From an uncultured Bacillaceae bacterium (GTDB taxonomy: Bacteria; Bacillota; Bacilli; Bacillales; Alkalibacillaceae): DNA of 21,734 bases. The position numbers were made by a program, and so were the translations under genes. The notes beneath the pieces were generated by a model. That model was given only the letters and a program-made list of their open reading frames with translations. It made no database searches and was not told the origin of the DNA. Shown here in pieces: positions 14,013 to 21,700 of this stretch. How positions within the stretch are numbered: position 1 is the stretch's first letter; the number at the start of each line of letters is the position of its first letter. The stretch covers positions 1-21,734 of the forward strand of contig CALGNY010000130.1 of the NCBI GenBank assembly GCA_937958375.1, written 5' to 3'.

Positions 14013-14070
14013 TCAGACGGAAGATTGTATGAAGTCTGAGTTGGAAAGGTACGCGGAGTTTATTTCCGTA
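14013..14070 (+). other. Two hairpins in the rpoA leader
   Basis: TCAGAC (14013-14018) pairs with GTCTGA (14034-14039), and TACGCGGAG (14050-14058) pairs with TTTCCGTA (14063-14070) with one bulged C and two G-U pairs around a TTTA loop. Neither is followed by a U-run. They may stabilise or modulate the rpoA message; no known leader family was recognised. Confidence 0.35.
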
Positions 14071-14107
14071 TGAGTGTTTCGACGTTTTGAAGGAGGGTTT
14101 TGGGTAA

Positions 14108-15052
14108 ATGATCGAAATTGAAAAACCGCAAGTTGAAACGATTGAAAGTAGTGATGATGCTACATTTGGCAAGTTTGTCATTGAACCGTTAGAGCGTGGA
14201 TATGGTACTACGGTAGGGAACTCCCTACGTCGGATCCTGTTGTCTTCGCTGCCTGGTTCAGCGGTGACATCCGTCCAAATCGAAAACGTCCTTCACGAAT
14301 TTTCGACGATTGAACATGTTTACGAAGACGTAACCACAATTCTTTTAAACTTAAAAGAGTTGGCTTTGAAAATCTATTCCGAAGAAGAAAAAACAATGGA
14401 ATTAGAAGTTTCAGGTGAAGGTGAAGTCTTCGCAAGCGATATTCAGCATGACAGTGACGTAGAGATATTGAACCCAGACCTAAAAATCGCGACAATCACA
14501 GGTAACGGAAGTCTATCCATGAAAATTTTCGCTGAAAAAGGTCGTGGCTACCGTAGAGCGGAAGCCAACAAGCGGGAAGACCAACCAATCGGTGTCATCC
14601 CAATTGATTCAATCTTTACGCCAGTGAAACGAGTGACCTACCAAGTTGAAAATACCCGTGTCGGTCAAGCGGCAAACTATGATAAGTTGACGCTTGATGT
14701 TTGGACAGATGGAAGTATTCGACCTGAAGAAGCTATTTCTTTGGGCGCAAAGGTTTTCACGGAGCATCTGAACGTATTCGTCAACATGACTGACGAAGCT
14801 CAACATGCTGAAATCATGGTAGAAAAAGAAGAAGATCAGAAAGAAAAAGTGTTAGAGATGACCATCGAAGAATTGGATCTCTCTGTTCGTTCATACAACT
14901 GCTTGAAACGCGCAGGAATCAATACAGTTCAAGAGCTAACACAAAAATCAGAAGAAGACATGATGAAAGTCCGTAACTTGGGAAGAAAATCATTGGATGA
15001 AGTGAAGAACAAATTGGATGATTTGAACCTCGGTCTACGTAACGACGAGTAA
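14108..15052 (+). CDS. rpoA: DNA-directed RNA polymerase subunit alpha
   Basis: The alpha dimer scaffolds RNA polymerase assembly and its C-terminal domain contacts UP elements and activators. The product has 314 residues, exactly the Bacillus length. The N-terminal domain (about 1-228) contains RGYGTTVGNSLRRILLSSLP (about 30-49), the beta-contact region. An acidic linker (about 230-245) precedes the C-terminal domain, with LSVRSYNCLKRAGINTVQEL and the NLGRKSLDEVKNKL helix-hairpin-helix region. AAGGAGGG precedes the ATG. It has its own promoter candidate and leader. Confidence 0.98.
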   Translation: MIEIEKPQVETIESSDDATFGKFVIEPLERGYGTTVGNSLRRILLSSLPGSAVTSVQIENVLHEFSTIEHVYEDVTTILLNLKELALKIYSEEEKTMELEVSGEGEVFASDIQHDSDVEILNPDLKIATITGNGSLSMKIFAEKGRGYRRAEANKREDQPIGVIPIDSIFTPVKRVTYQVENTRVGQAANYDKLTLDVWTDGSIRPEEAISLGAKVFTEHLNVFVNMTDEAQHAEIMVEKEEDQKEKVLEMTIEELDLSVRSYNCLKRAGINTVQELTQKSEEDMMKVRNLGRKSLDEVKNKLDDLNLGLRNDE

Positions 15053-15094
15053 TCAAGACAGCGAGAACTCTTTTTAGCAAAGGAGGTTTTGAGA

Positions 15095-15457
15095 ATGGCT
15101 AGAAAACTAGGCCGACCAACAGATCAACGCCAAGCATTATTACGTAATCTTGCGACGGATCTTATTGTTCATGAACGCCTTGAAACAACTGAAGCGAAAG
15201 CAAAAGAGCTTCGTTCCGTTGTGGAGAAAATGATTACACTTGGCAAGCGCGGTGACCTACATGCTCGTCGACAAGCAGCTTCTTTCCTCTATAAAGCACA
15301 AACAGAAGAAGAAGAGTCACAAACAGCATTGCAAAAATTATTTTCAGATATTGCACCCCGTTACGAAGACCGTCAAGGCGGTTACACACGAATCCTAAAA
15401 CTAGGTGAGCGTAAAGGTGACGGAGCAAAAACGGTGATTATTGAATTAGTTGACTAA
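15095..15457 (+). CDS. rplQ: 50S ribosomal protein L17
   Basis: A protein near the 50S tunnel exit. The product has 120 residues, the Bacillus length. MARKLGRPTDQRQALLRNLA begins it, and LRSVVEKMITLGKRGDLHAR (about 39-58) and DRQGGYTRILKLGERKGDGA are conserved. The ATG at 15095 was chosen over an in-frame TTG at 15089, which lies too close to AAAGGAGG (15079-15086). It is the last gene of the array and is followed by an intrinsic terminator. Confidence 0.98.
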   Translation: MARKLGRPTDQRQALLRNLATDLIVHERLETTEAKAKELRSVVEKMITLGKRGDLHARRQAASFLYKAQTEEEESQTALQKLFSDIAPRYEDRQGGYTRILKLGERKGDGAKTVIIELVD

Positions 15458-15473
15458 TTGAATGATTAGATGG

Positions 15474-15519
15474 AAAAAGGGTAATCAGAGGCCAAGATGG
15501 TGGACTGAGCCCTTTTTTT
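15474..15519 (+). terminator. Rho-independent terminator after rplQ
   Basis: AAAAAGGG (15474-15481) pairs with CCCTTTTT (15510-15517), extending into a run of seven T (15513-15519). Inside, TCAG/CTGA and CCA/TGG can pair in a branched-free continuation. It sits 16 nt after the rplQ stop and closes the ribosomal array. Confidence 0.85.
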
Positions 15520-15541
15520 GTTTAGTCGAGATTCGGCTCAA

Positions 15542-15682
15542 TGCGTTGATAATCTATCTCAAACAGAACAGACCCAATTAACTGCGTTGAACAGACGGAC
15601 AGATCAACCTTAGCTTCAACTCTCATCTATAGAAAATATAGTTCAACCCGATTTTATGATAAACTATCAATAGATTATCGCA
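15542..15682 (+). promoter_or_regulatory. ecf operon leader with long-range inverted repeat
   Basis: GATAATCTAT (15548-15557) is an exact inverted match to ATAGATTATC (15670-15679); three more pairs (TGC 15542-15544 with GCA 15680-15682) extend it past a 3-nt bulge. The arms enclose 112 nt with further small inverted repeats (GTTGAA 15586 with TTCAAC 15615), and the right arm ends about 11 nt before the ecfA1 ribosome binding site AAGGAGA. A weak promoter candidate lies inside (TTCAAC 15615, 16 bp, TATAGT 15637), which would leave the left arm untranscribed from it. No known riboswitch was recognised. Confidence 0.4.
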
Positions 15683-15707
15683 GACAACTGCCGAAGGAGA
15701 AGCTCGG

Positions 15708-16535
15708 ATGATTCATTTTAATCAAGTCAGTTTTGCATATGGAGATGACCAGGTCGATGTGATTCGTGAGTTGGATCTGTCCATCGATAAAAATGAATGG
15801 GTGGCACTCATCGGTCATAATGGCTCAGGTAAATCGACTGCGGCTAAGTTGATGAATGGGTTGCTTCTCCCGAAATCAGGTAAGGTCACTGTGGGCGGAA
15901 CTGAGTTAAACGAGGAAACGTATTGGGACATCCGGAAAAAAGTAGGCATGGTATTTCAGAATCCGGAGAACCAATTTGTTGGCACCACCGTCATGGATGA
16001 TGTCGCTTTCGGCCTGGAAAACCTTGGAGTACCACGAGAAGAAATGAAAGAGCGTGTAGATGAGGCATTGTATTTGGTCGGTATGTATGATTACAGGGAG
16101 CATGCACCCCATCGATTGTCTGGAGGACAGAAGCAACGTGTAGCGATTGCGGGGATTCTGGCGATCATGCCAGATGTGATTATTTTTGACGAAGCGACGA
16201 CGATGCTAGATCCAATGGGTCGGCAAGAGTTATTGAAAACGATTGAAGAATTAAGGGAAAAACAAGAGATTACAATCATTTATATTACCCATGACCTGAG
16301 TGAAGCGGCTTTAGCAGATCGCATGATCGTCATGAATCAAGGTGAAAAATGGTTGAGTGGAAAGCCTCGAGAAATATTTAAACAAACCCGTGCTCTAGTT
16401 GAAATTGGATTAGAAGTTCCATTTGTGACACGGGTAGCTGATGGGATGAAGCAACACGGCATACAACTAATTGAAGAGCCGTTACATTATCATGAACTGG
16501 TGGATCAGTTATGGAAATTGAATTCAAAAACGTAA
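15708..16535 (+). CDS. ecfA1: Energy-coupling factor transporter ATPase EcfA1
   Basis: One of two ATPases of the ECF module that, with EcfT, powers vitamin or metal uptake by interchangeable S-components. The product has 275 residues (281 in B. subtilis). Walker A GHNGSGKST is at 36-44, Q-loop Q84, signature LSGGQ at 137-141, Walker B VIIFDE at 157-162, and the switch histidine H195. SD AAGGAGA precedes the ATG. Its last 25 nt overlap ecfA2. No S-component gene is present, fitting a shared group II module. Confidence 0.96.
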   Translation: MIHFNQVSFAYGDDQVDVIRELDLSIDKNEWVALIGHNGSGKSTAAKLMNGLLLPKSGKVTVGGTELNEETYWDIRKKVGMVFQNPENQFVGTTVMDDVAFGLENLGVPREEMKERVDEALYLVGMYDYREHAPHRLSGGQKQRVAIAGILAIMPDVIIFDEATTMLDPMGRQELLKTIEELREKQEITIIYITHDLSEAALADRMIVMNQGEKWLSGKPREIFKQTRALVEIGLEVPFVTRVADGMKQHGIQLIEEPLHYHELVDQLWKLNSKT

Positions 16536-17377
16536 GTTATACCTACCAACCGAACAGCCCCTTTTCTTTTCAGGCTTTAAAAGAAGTTAGCTTGACGATT
16601 CCGACGGGGAGTTTTTCTGCGATCGTCGGCCATACAGGTTCAGGAAAATCGACCCTACTCCAGCACCTAAACGGCTTACTCAGACCGACGGAAGGTCAGA
16701 TCCAAATCGGAGAATACACGTTGGCTGAAAAAAAGTCAAACCAGATTAAGGAGCTTCGAAAAGAGGTTGGGGTGGTCTTTCAATATCCAGAGCATCAATT
16801 GTTTGAAGAGACTGTGGAAAAGGATATCCTCTTCGGCCCACACAATTTCGGAATGGAAGTAGAAAAAGCGAAGGAAAGGCTGCCTGCCATCTTAGAAGAA
16901 GTAGGCCTCAGCGAAGACATTTTGGACCGGTCGCCATTTGAGTTAAGTGGGGGGCAAATGCGCCGTGTAGCGATAGCGGGAGTTTTGATTACGGATCCAA
17001 AGGTGTTGGTATTGGATGAACCGACAGCAGGTCTCGATCCAAAAGGAAGACAGCAAGTGATGGCGCTTGTTGAAGCGTTACATAAGCAAAAGGGAATAAC
17101 GGTCGTTTTGGTAACGCATCATATGGAAGATGTTTTACGCTATGCGGAAAATGTATTTGTGCTGAGTCAAGGAATGCTTGCTATGGAAGGGACTCCGACG
17201 AACGTCTTCAGCAAACGGAAAGAGTTAAGAGCGCTAGGCCTGGATCTGCCAGTCGAAATGCAGTTTCTTGAAAAGCTCAATGAAACATTAGGGCTAACCA
17301 TCCACTATCATGGCCAAACGGCAGAAGAGTTAGGTCAGGAAATAGCAATGGCATTAGAGCTAGGAGGCAACCAATGA
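16511..17377 (+). CDS. ecfA2: Energy-coupling factor transporter ATPase EcfA2
   Basis: The second ATPase of the ECF module, forming a heterodimer with EcfA1 on the cytosolic face. The product has 288 residues (289 in B. subtilis), with Walker A GHTGSGKST at 40-48, signature LSGGQ at 145-149, Walker B LVLDEP at 166-171 and tandem histidines H203-H204 at the switch. The start lies inside ecfA1 (25-nt overlap), matches the family N-terminus MEIEFKNVSYTYQP, and the last four bases overlap ecfT as ATGA, so all three genes are probably translated together. Confidence 0.96.
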   Translation: MEIEFKNVSYTYQPNSPFSFQALKEVSLTIPTGSFSAIVGHTGSGKSTLLQHLNGLLRPTEGQIQIGEYTLAEKKSNQIKELRKEVGVVFQYPEHQLFEETVEKDILFGPHNFGMEVEKAKERLPAILEEVGLSEDILDRSPFELSGGQMRRVAIAGVLITDPKVLVLDEPTAGLDPKGRQQVMALVEALHKQKGITVVLVTHHMEDVLRYAENVFVLSQGMLAMEGTPTNVFSKRKELRALGLDLPVEMQFLEKLNETLGLTIHYHGQTAEELGQEIAMALELGGNQ

Positions 17378-18171
17378 ATCAATCGTTCATCATTGGCCAG
17401 TATGTACCTAGCGATTCGCTCATCCACCGACTCGATCCACGCACAAAAATCGTAATCGTATTCTTTTATGTCATCGTTACTTTTTCGGCAGAAACGTGGG
17501 CAAGTTACCTGATTTTATTCTCATTTGCCGGGCTGGCAGCCTTGAGTTCAAAAATTCACCCGCTATTTATATTGAAAGGATTAAAACCAATTTGGTTTAT
17601 CATTATATTAACGTTCATTTTACATTTATTTATCCAGCGGCAAGGAAATGAACTATTCTCAATCGCCGGCTATCCAATTTATGATCAAGCAATCATTCAA
17701 GCGACCATCATTTCTTCGCGATTATTTTTATTGATCTTAATGACGACTCTACTAACATTGACAACGACACCCATTTCGATTACAGATGCCGTCGAAACTA
17801 TTCTGAAACCACTAAAGAAAATAAAAGTGCCCGTCCACGAGATGGCTCTCATGATGTCCATTTCACTACGATTTATACCGACACTGCTTGATGAAACGGA
17901 TAAAATATCGAAAGCACAGGCATCTCGGGGCATCGATTTCCGGACGGGAAAGTGGCGAGATCGGATTAAAGCCATCTTTGCATTGTTGATTCCGCTCTTT
18001 ATGAGCTCATTTAAACGAGCGGAGGAACTTGCGACAGCCATGGAAGCCCGTGGTTACCGGGGTGATATCGGACGCACAAAATTCAGGGAGTTGAAATTTA
18101 CCAACCTGGATGTCCAGGTGTTTATCTTATTTCTACTGATGGCAGCAGCTTTCTTTTACTTTAATAATTAG
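17374..18171 (+). CDS. ecfT: Energy-coupling factor transmembrane protein EcfT
   Basis: The membrane subunit linking the two ATPases to S-components. The product has 265 residues, as in B. subtilis. Hydrophobic segments are visible at about 25-40, 44-58, 72-88, 108-130 and 245-262. The cytosolic coupling-helix region carries both Ala-Arg-Gly-type motifs, ASRG (183-186) and EARG (224-227), which insert into the ATPase pair. The ATG overlaps the ecfA2 stop (ATGA). truA follows after 11 nt. Confidence 0.96.
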   Translation: MNQSFIIGQYVPSDSLIHRLDPRTKIVIVFFYVIVTFSAETWASYLILFSFAGLAALSSKIHPLFILKGLKPIWFIIILTFILHLFIQRQGNELFSIAGYPIYDQAIIQATIISSRLFLLILMTTLLTLTTTPISITDAVETILKPLKKIKVPVHEMALMMSISLRFIPTLLDETDKISKAQASRGIDFRTGKWRDRIKAIFALLIPLFMSSFKRAEELATAMEARGYRGDIGRTKFRELKFTNLDVQVFILFLLMAAAFFYFNN

Positions 18172-18182
18172 GAGTTTGGACG

Positions 18183-18923
18183 ATGCAACGTTTGAGAATT
18201 GATTTAGCCTATGACGGAACGAACTTTTCAGGCTTCCAAATCCAGCTGAATGCGCGAACGATCCAACAAGAGATTGAACGAAGCTTGAAAAAAATCCATC
18301 AACAACCTGTAAGGATCTATGCTTCTGGGCGAACAGATGCAGGAGTCCACGCGAACCAACAGGTCATCCACTTTGATAGTTGGTTAGAACTTTCGGAAGA
18401 GAATTGGAAAAAGGCATTACAAACGACGATGGCAAGAGATCTCTCTGTCCTCTCGGTTGAGAAAGTAGCGCCTGATTTTCACGCTCGGAAAGATGCTGTT
18501 GAAAAAATATATCGCTATTATATACGTCGGGCGGATGATTATGATGTGTTTCATAGAAATTTTGAATGGCATGTTCCTAGAAAGCTGAATCTAGAAGTAA
18601 TGCGAGAAGCAGCCAAGCTGGTCGAAGGTACGCATGACTTTACGGCTTTTTCTGCTTCGAAAACAAATGTGAAGGGCGATAAGACGAGAACAGTGCATGA
18701 AATCAAGTTGGTGGAAGAAGGTTCTCACCTAATCATTGAAGTCAAAGGCAACGGGTTTTTGACCCATATGGTACGGATTATCGTCGGGACATTAGTTGAA
18801 ATCGGACTTGGAAAGAAAGACATACAGTGTATTAATCGGGCCTTTGAAACTAATAACCGACAACAACTAGGACAAACTGCACCACCACAAGGCTTGTTTT
18901 TATGGAAGGTCAGTTATGAATAA
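18183..18923 (+). CDS. truA: tRNA pseudouridine synthase A (positions 38-40)
   Basis: It converts uridines 38-40 of the tRNA anticodon stem to pseudouridine. The product has 246 residues (247 in Bacillus). The catalytic aspartate D52 lies in GRTDAGVHA (49-57). LRIDLAYDGTNFSGFQ opens the protein, and GNGFLTHMVRIIVGTLVEIG is the second conserved block. TTAGGAG precedes the ATG. It ends the ecf operon, as in Bacillus, but rplM does not follow directly; a leftward gene and purB intervene. Confidence 0.97.
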   Translation: MQRLRIDLAYDGTNFSGFQIQLNARTIQQEIERSLKKIHQQPVRIYASGRTDAGVHANQQVIHFDSWLELSEENWKKALQTTMARDLSVLSVEKVAPDFHARKDAVEKIYRYYIRRADDYDVFHRNFEWHVPRKLNLEVMREAAKLVEGTHDFTAFSASKTNVKGDKTRTVHEIKLVEEGSHLIIEVKGNGFLTHMVRIIVGTLVEIGLGKKDIQCINRAFETNNRQQLGQTAPPQGLFLWKVSYE

Positions 18924-18932
18924 GTTTCAATG

Positions 18933-19187
18933 CTATTTTCGTCTTTCTTTGAGCATGAAAATTTCTTCATCATGTTCAGCAATCTTGTACTTCACAAAGC
19001 TCATCTGATTTTCAATGCGTGTCAACCGGTCATTGGTCTCGCTTTGATTTTGTTCAAGTTGGTCAAACTTACGATAAAGGTCTTTCTGTCCAACAAAAAG
19101 TTTCTCTTGCCCCTTCATTAATTTCTGTTGGCCTTCCGCAAGCTCTTTAACGGATTGTACGATGTAGGTTAACTGTTCATTTGACAT
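18933..19187 (-). CDS. Small coiled-coil protein of unknown function
   Basis: I do not recognise this 84-residue product. From residue 19 it is built of seven-residue units, GQQKLMK, GQEKLFV, GQKDLYR, then less regular heptads to about 81, with a hydrophobic residue at a constant position, which predicts a continuous helical coiled coil. There is no signal peptide or membrane segment and no cysteine. The ATG at 19187 is supported by AAAGGA 9 nt upstream and a promoter behind it; the frame stays open to 19361 but that part is the AT-rich promoter region. It is convergent with truA (9-nt gap) and divergent from purB. It may bind a partner or oligomerise; function is unknown. Confidence 0.8.
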   Translation of the reverse strand: MSNEQLTYIVQSVKELAEGQQKLMKGQEKLFVGQKDLYRKFDQLEQNQSETNDRLTRIENQMSFVKYKIAEHDEEIFMLKERRK

Positions 19188-19221
19188 AGGAATCGATCCT
19201 TTCCGAAATAGGTGTATTCTT

Positions 19222-19249
19222 ATTTTAGCAAGATTCATTTGGATTGCAA
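19222..19249 (-). promoter_or_regulatory. Promoter of the coiled-coil gene
   Basis: Read on the minus strand, TTGCAA (19249-19244) is followed by a 16-bp spacer and TAAAAT (19227-19222). The start would fall near 19215, about 28 nt before the ATG and upstream of its AAAGGA site. It is divergent from purB. Confidence 0.5.
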
Positions 19250-19365
19250 GATAGGGAAAATCGATTAAATCGAATTTTTCTTTACTATTAAACCGTTTGA
19301 ATGATTTAAATTTATTTTCCTTACATGATAAATTAGTTTTATATAAAAAAGTGGAGGTCACATCG

Positions 19366-20673
19366 ATGATTGAACGTTATACGAGAGAAGAGATGGGTCA
19401 GATTTGGACGGAAAAAAACAAATTCGACGCTTGGTTAGAAGTTGAGATTCTGGCCTGTGAAGCGTGGGCGAATCTTGGCGTGATCCCACAAGAAGATGTT
19501 CAGCAGCTTCGTAAAAGGGCGACATTTACGGTGGATCGAGTCAAAGAAATTGAAGCAGAAACAAGGCATGACGTCGTGGCGTTTACCCGGGCCGTATCCG
19601 AATCATTGGGTGAAGAAAAGAAATGGGTGCATTATGGCCTGACTTCAACGGATGTGGTCGATACAGCACTGTCCTATGTAATCAAGCAAGCTAATGAAAT
19701 TCTGCGGAATGATCTGAAGCGCATAATCGATGTGTTGGGGAAACGGGCCATTGAACATAAGCATACGATCATGATGGGGCGGACACATGGCGTCCATGCC
19801 GAACCGACGACGTTTGGGTTGAAACTGGCACTATGGTATGAAGAGATGAAGCGGAACCTGAAGCGGTTTGACGAAGCGGCAAAAGGAATTGAAGTCGGCA
19901 AACTATCCGGTGCGGTTGGAACCTATGCGAACATTGAACCATACGTTGAGGAATATGTCTGTGAAAAACTTGGCTTGGAACCTGCACCGATTTCCACACA
20001 AACGTTACAACGGGACCGCCATGCGCACTATATGGCAACCTTATCCCTAGTCGCAACATCCATTGAAAAAATGGCGGTCGAGATCCGGCACCTACAAAAA
20101 AGCGAAACACGCGAAGTGGAGGAGTTTTTCGCGAAAGGTCAAAAGGGATCGTCTGCGATGCCGCATAAGCGAAATCCAATTGGTTCCGAAAACATGACAG
20201 GTATGGCTCGCGTCATCCGAGGCCATATGATGACTGCCTATGAGAATGTGGCATTGTGGCATGAACGGGATATCTCCCATTCGTCTGCTGAGCGCATTAT
20301 TCTGCCTGATGCGACAATCGCTTTGAATTACATGCTGAACCGATTCACAAACATCTTGGACAATCTGGTCGTTTTTGAAGACAATATGATCCGAAATATG
20401 GAGCGAACATACGGTTTGATTTTTTCCCAGCGGGTATTACTGAAATTAATCGATAAAGGTTATGCAAGAGAGAAGGCCTACGATCTTGTTCAACCATTAG
20501 CGATGCAGGCTTGGGAGGAAGGGAAATCGTTTCCTGATCTCGTTGAAGCAAATGAAGAAATCGCAATGCACCTAACGGCAAACGAGCTGAAAGATTGTTT
20601 TGACCCGACGTATCATCTCAAAAATGTCGACCGAATTTTCGAGCGGGTCGGCCTTACAAAAATCGAGCATTAG
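19366..20673 (+). CDS. purB: Adenylosuccinate lyase
   Basis: It catalyses two fumarate-releasing steps of purine synthesis: SAICAR to AICAR, and adenylosuccinate to AMP. The product has 435 residues (431 in B. subtilis). H68 (TRHD), H141 (GRTHGVHAEP) and the flexible signature loop GSSAMPHKRNP (261-271) with serines 262-263 are all present, so it looks active. The ATG at 19366 fits the family start and lies 8 nt after GGAGG (19353-19357); the open frame to 19297 is intergenic. Upstream is an AT-rich region with only a weak promoter (TTTACT 19281, 18 bp, TTTAAA 19305 with a TG extension). No clear PurR box was found. In B. subtilis purB sits in the pur operon, so this location is unusual. Confidence 0.97.
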   Translation: MIERYTREEMGQIWTEKNKFDAWLEVEILACEAWANLGVIPQEDVQQLRKRATFTVDRVKEIEAETRHDVVAFTRAVSESLGEEKKWVHYGLTSTDVVDTALSYVIKQANEILRNDLKRIIDVLGKRAIEHKHTIMMGRTHGVHAEPTTFGLKLALWYEEMKRNLKRFDEAAKGIEVGKLSGAVGTYANIEPYVEEYVCEKLGLEPAPISTQTLQRDRHAHYMATLSLVATSIEKMAVEIRHLQKSETREVEEFFAKGQKGSSAMPHKRNPIGSENMTGMARVIRGHMMTAYENVALWHERDISHSSAERIILPDATIALNYMLNRFTNILDNLVVFEDNMIRNMERTYGLIFSQRVLLKLIDKGYAREKAYDLVQPLAMQAWEEGKSFPDLVEANEEIAMHLTANELKDCFDPTYHLKNVDRIFERVGLTKIEH

Positions 20674-20698
20674 AATCGTCGGAAAATGAGGGATTTGC

Positions 20699-20726
20699 TT
20701 GACAATATGGTCGGAAGTATTATAAT
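20699..20726 (+). promoter_or_regulatory. rplM-rpsI promoter
   Basis: A perfect TTGACA (20699-20704), a 16-bp spacer and a perfect TATAAT (20721-20726), the strongest promoter in the window. Transcription would begin near 20733, seven bases before the outer stem of the L13 leader. Confidence 0.8.
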
Positions 20727-20739
20727 ATATTCTATGGCA

Positions 20740-20790
20740 TTTTATCATAACCACGATATAGCCCCGGAAACTATCTCGTGTCAGATAAAA
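20740..20790 (+). ncRNA. Ribosomal protein L13 leader
   Basis: The outer stem TTTTATC (20740-20746) pairs with GATAAAA (20784-20790). After an asymmetric internal loop, CACGATATAG (20752-20761) pairs with CTATCTCGTG (20771-20780) with one mismatch around the loop CCCCGGAAA. Position between a strong promoter and rplM, and the CCCCGG loop, match the L13 leader known from Bacilli, thought to mediate autoregulation by L13. Family assignment is from memory, not a covariance search. Confidence 0.75.
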
Positions 20791-20846
20791 ACAAATTTGT
20801 AAGATCGAAATTGAAAATTCGGATTGAAATATAGGAGGGAAATTAC

Positions 20847-21284
20847 ATGCGCACAACTTTCATGGCAAATGAAAATACTGTTGAGCGTAAGTGGTATGTG
20901 GTAGACGCTGAAGGACAAACCCTAGGCCGTCTTTCTACTGAAGTTGCTAGCCTACTTCGTGGAAAACATAAACCAACATATACACCGCATGTGGATACTG
21001 GCGATCACGTCATTATCATTAACGCAGACAAAGTTCATTTAACAGGTAATAAATTAGAAGATAAAATTTACTATCGTCACTCAAATCACCCAGGTGGTTT
21101 AAAATCTCGTACAGCGAACGAAATGCGTACGAAATATCCAGAACAAATGCTTGAATTGGCTGTTAAAGGTATGCTTCCTAAGAATAAATTAGGTCGTCAA
21201 ATGGGCAAGAAATTGCACGTATACCGTGGCGCAGATCACAAGCATGAAGCACAAAAACCAGAAGTTTACGAACTTCGCGGGTAA
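20847..21284 (+). CDS. rplM: 50S ribosomal protein L13
   Basis: An early-assembly 50S protein and, in Bacilli, the presumed effector of its own leader. The product has 145 residues, equal to Bacillus. RKWYVVDAEGQTLGRLSTEV, the GKHKPTYTPHVDTGDHVIII block (about 39-58) and YRHSNHPGGLKSRTANEM are diagnostic, and the C-terminus ends QKPEVYELRG. AGGAGGG precedes the ATG at 20847; a second in-frame ATG at 20862 would start MANENT, but the longer MRTTFMAN form is the Bacillus-type start. rpsI follows after 23 nt. Confidence 0.98.
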   Translation: MRTTFMANENTVERKWYVVDAEGQTLGRLSTEVASLLRGKHKPTYTPHVDTGDHVIIINADKVHLTGNKLEDKIYYRHSNHPGGLKSRTANEMRTKYPEQMLELAVKGMLPKNKLGRQMGKKLHVYRGADHKHEAQKPEVYELRG

Positions 21285-21307
21285 TTGAAAAAGGAGGTCA
21301 TTGAATC

Positions 21308-21700
21308 GTGGCACAAGTACAATACTACGGAACTGGTCGTCGTAAACGCTCAGTAGCGCGCGTTCGCCTTGTTCCTGGAAACGGAACAGTAACAGTCAAT
21401 AATATTGATGCAAAAGAATATTTCCCACATGAGACGCTACGTCTGATCATCAACCAACCACTCGAAGCAACTGAAAACGTTGGTAACTATGATGTATTGG
21501 TAAACGTTAATGGTGGTGGATTCACAGGTCAAGCCGGAGCCATCCGTCACGGAATCGCTCGTGCATTGCTTGAAGCGGATCCTGAATACCGTAAAGTCTT
21601 GAAACAAGAAGGACTTCTAACACGTGACGCTCGTGAGAAAGAACGTAAGAAATACGGTCTTAAGAAAGCTCGTCGTGCGCCTCAGTTCTCAAAACGTTAA
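21308..21700 (+). CDS. rpsI: 30S ribosomal protein S9
   Basis: A 30S head protein whose C-terminal tail touches P-site tRNA. The product has 130 residues, the family length: MAQVQYYGTGRRKRSVARVR, the core GGGFTGQAGAIRHGIARALL (about 70-89) and the basic tail KARRAPQFSKR ending in the invariant Lys-Arg. It starts at GTG with AAAGGAGG upstream and is co-transcribed with rplM. The 34 nt after it, to the window end, show no terminator or gene. Confidence 0.98.
   Translation: MAQVQYYGTGRRKRSVARVRLVPGNGTVTVNNIDAKEYFPHETLRLIINQPLEATENVGNYDVLVNVNGGGFTGQAGAIRHGIARALLEADPEYRKVLKQEGLLTRDAREKERKKYGLKKARRAPQFSKR

Noticed and set aside
18949..18975. Inverted repeat CATGAA...TTCATCATG as a bidirectional terminator for truA and the coiled-coil gene
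   Set aside because: It is imperfect, lies inside the coding frame and lacks a U-run on either strand.
19188..19361. 58-residue N-terminal extension of the coiled-coil protein, and an extension of purB to 19297
   Set aside because: Both run through AT-rich intergenic DNA with promoter elements; internal ATGs have proper ribosome binding sites and, for purB, the family N-terminus.
19255..19365. PurR operator upstream of purB
   Set aside because: Only a partial match (AAACCGTTTGAA near 19290) was found, with no second inverted box at the expected spacing.
19674..20581. Several open frames on the minus strand and one on the plus strand inside purB
   Set aside because: They overlap a clearly conserved gene in other frames and show no recognisable domain or start signal.
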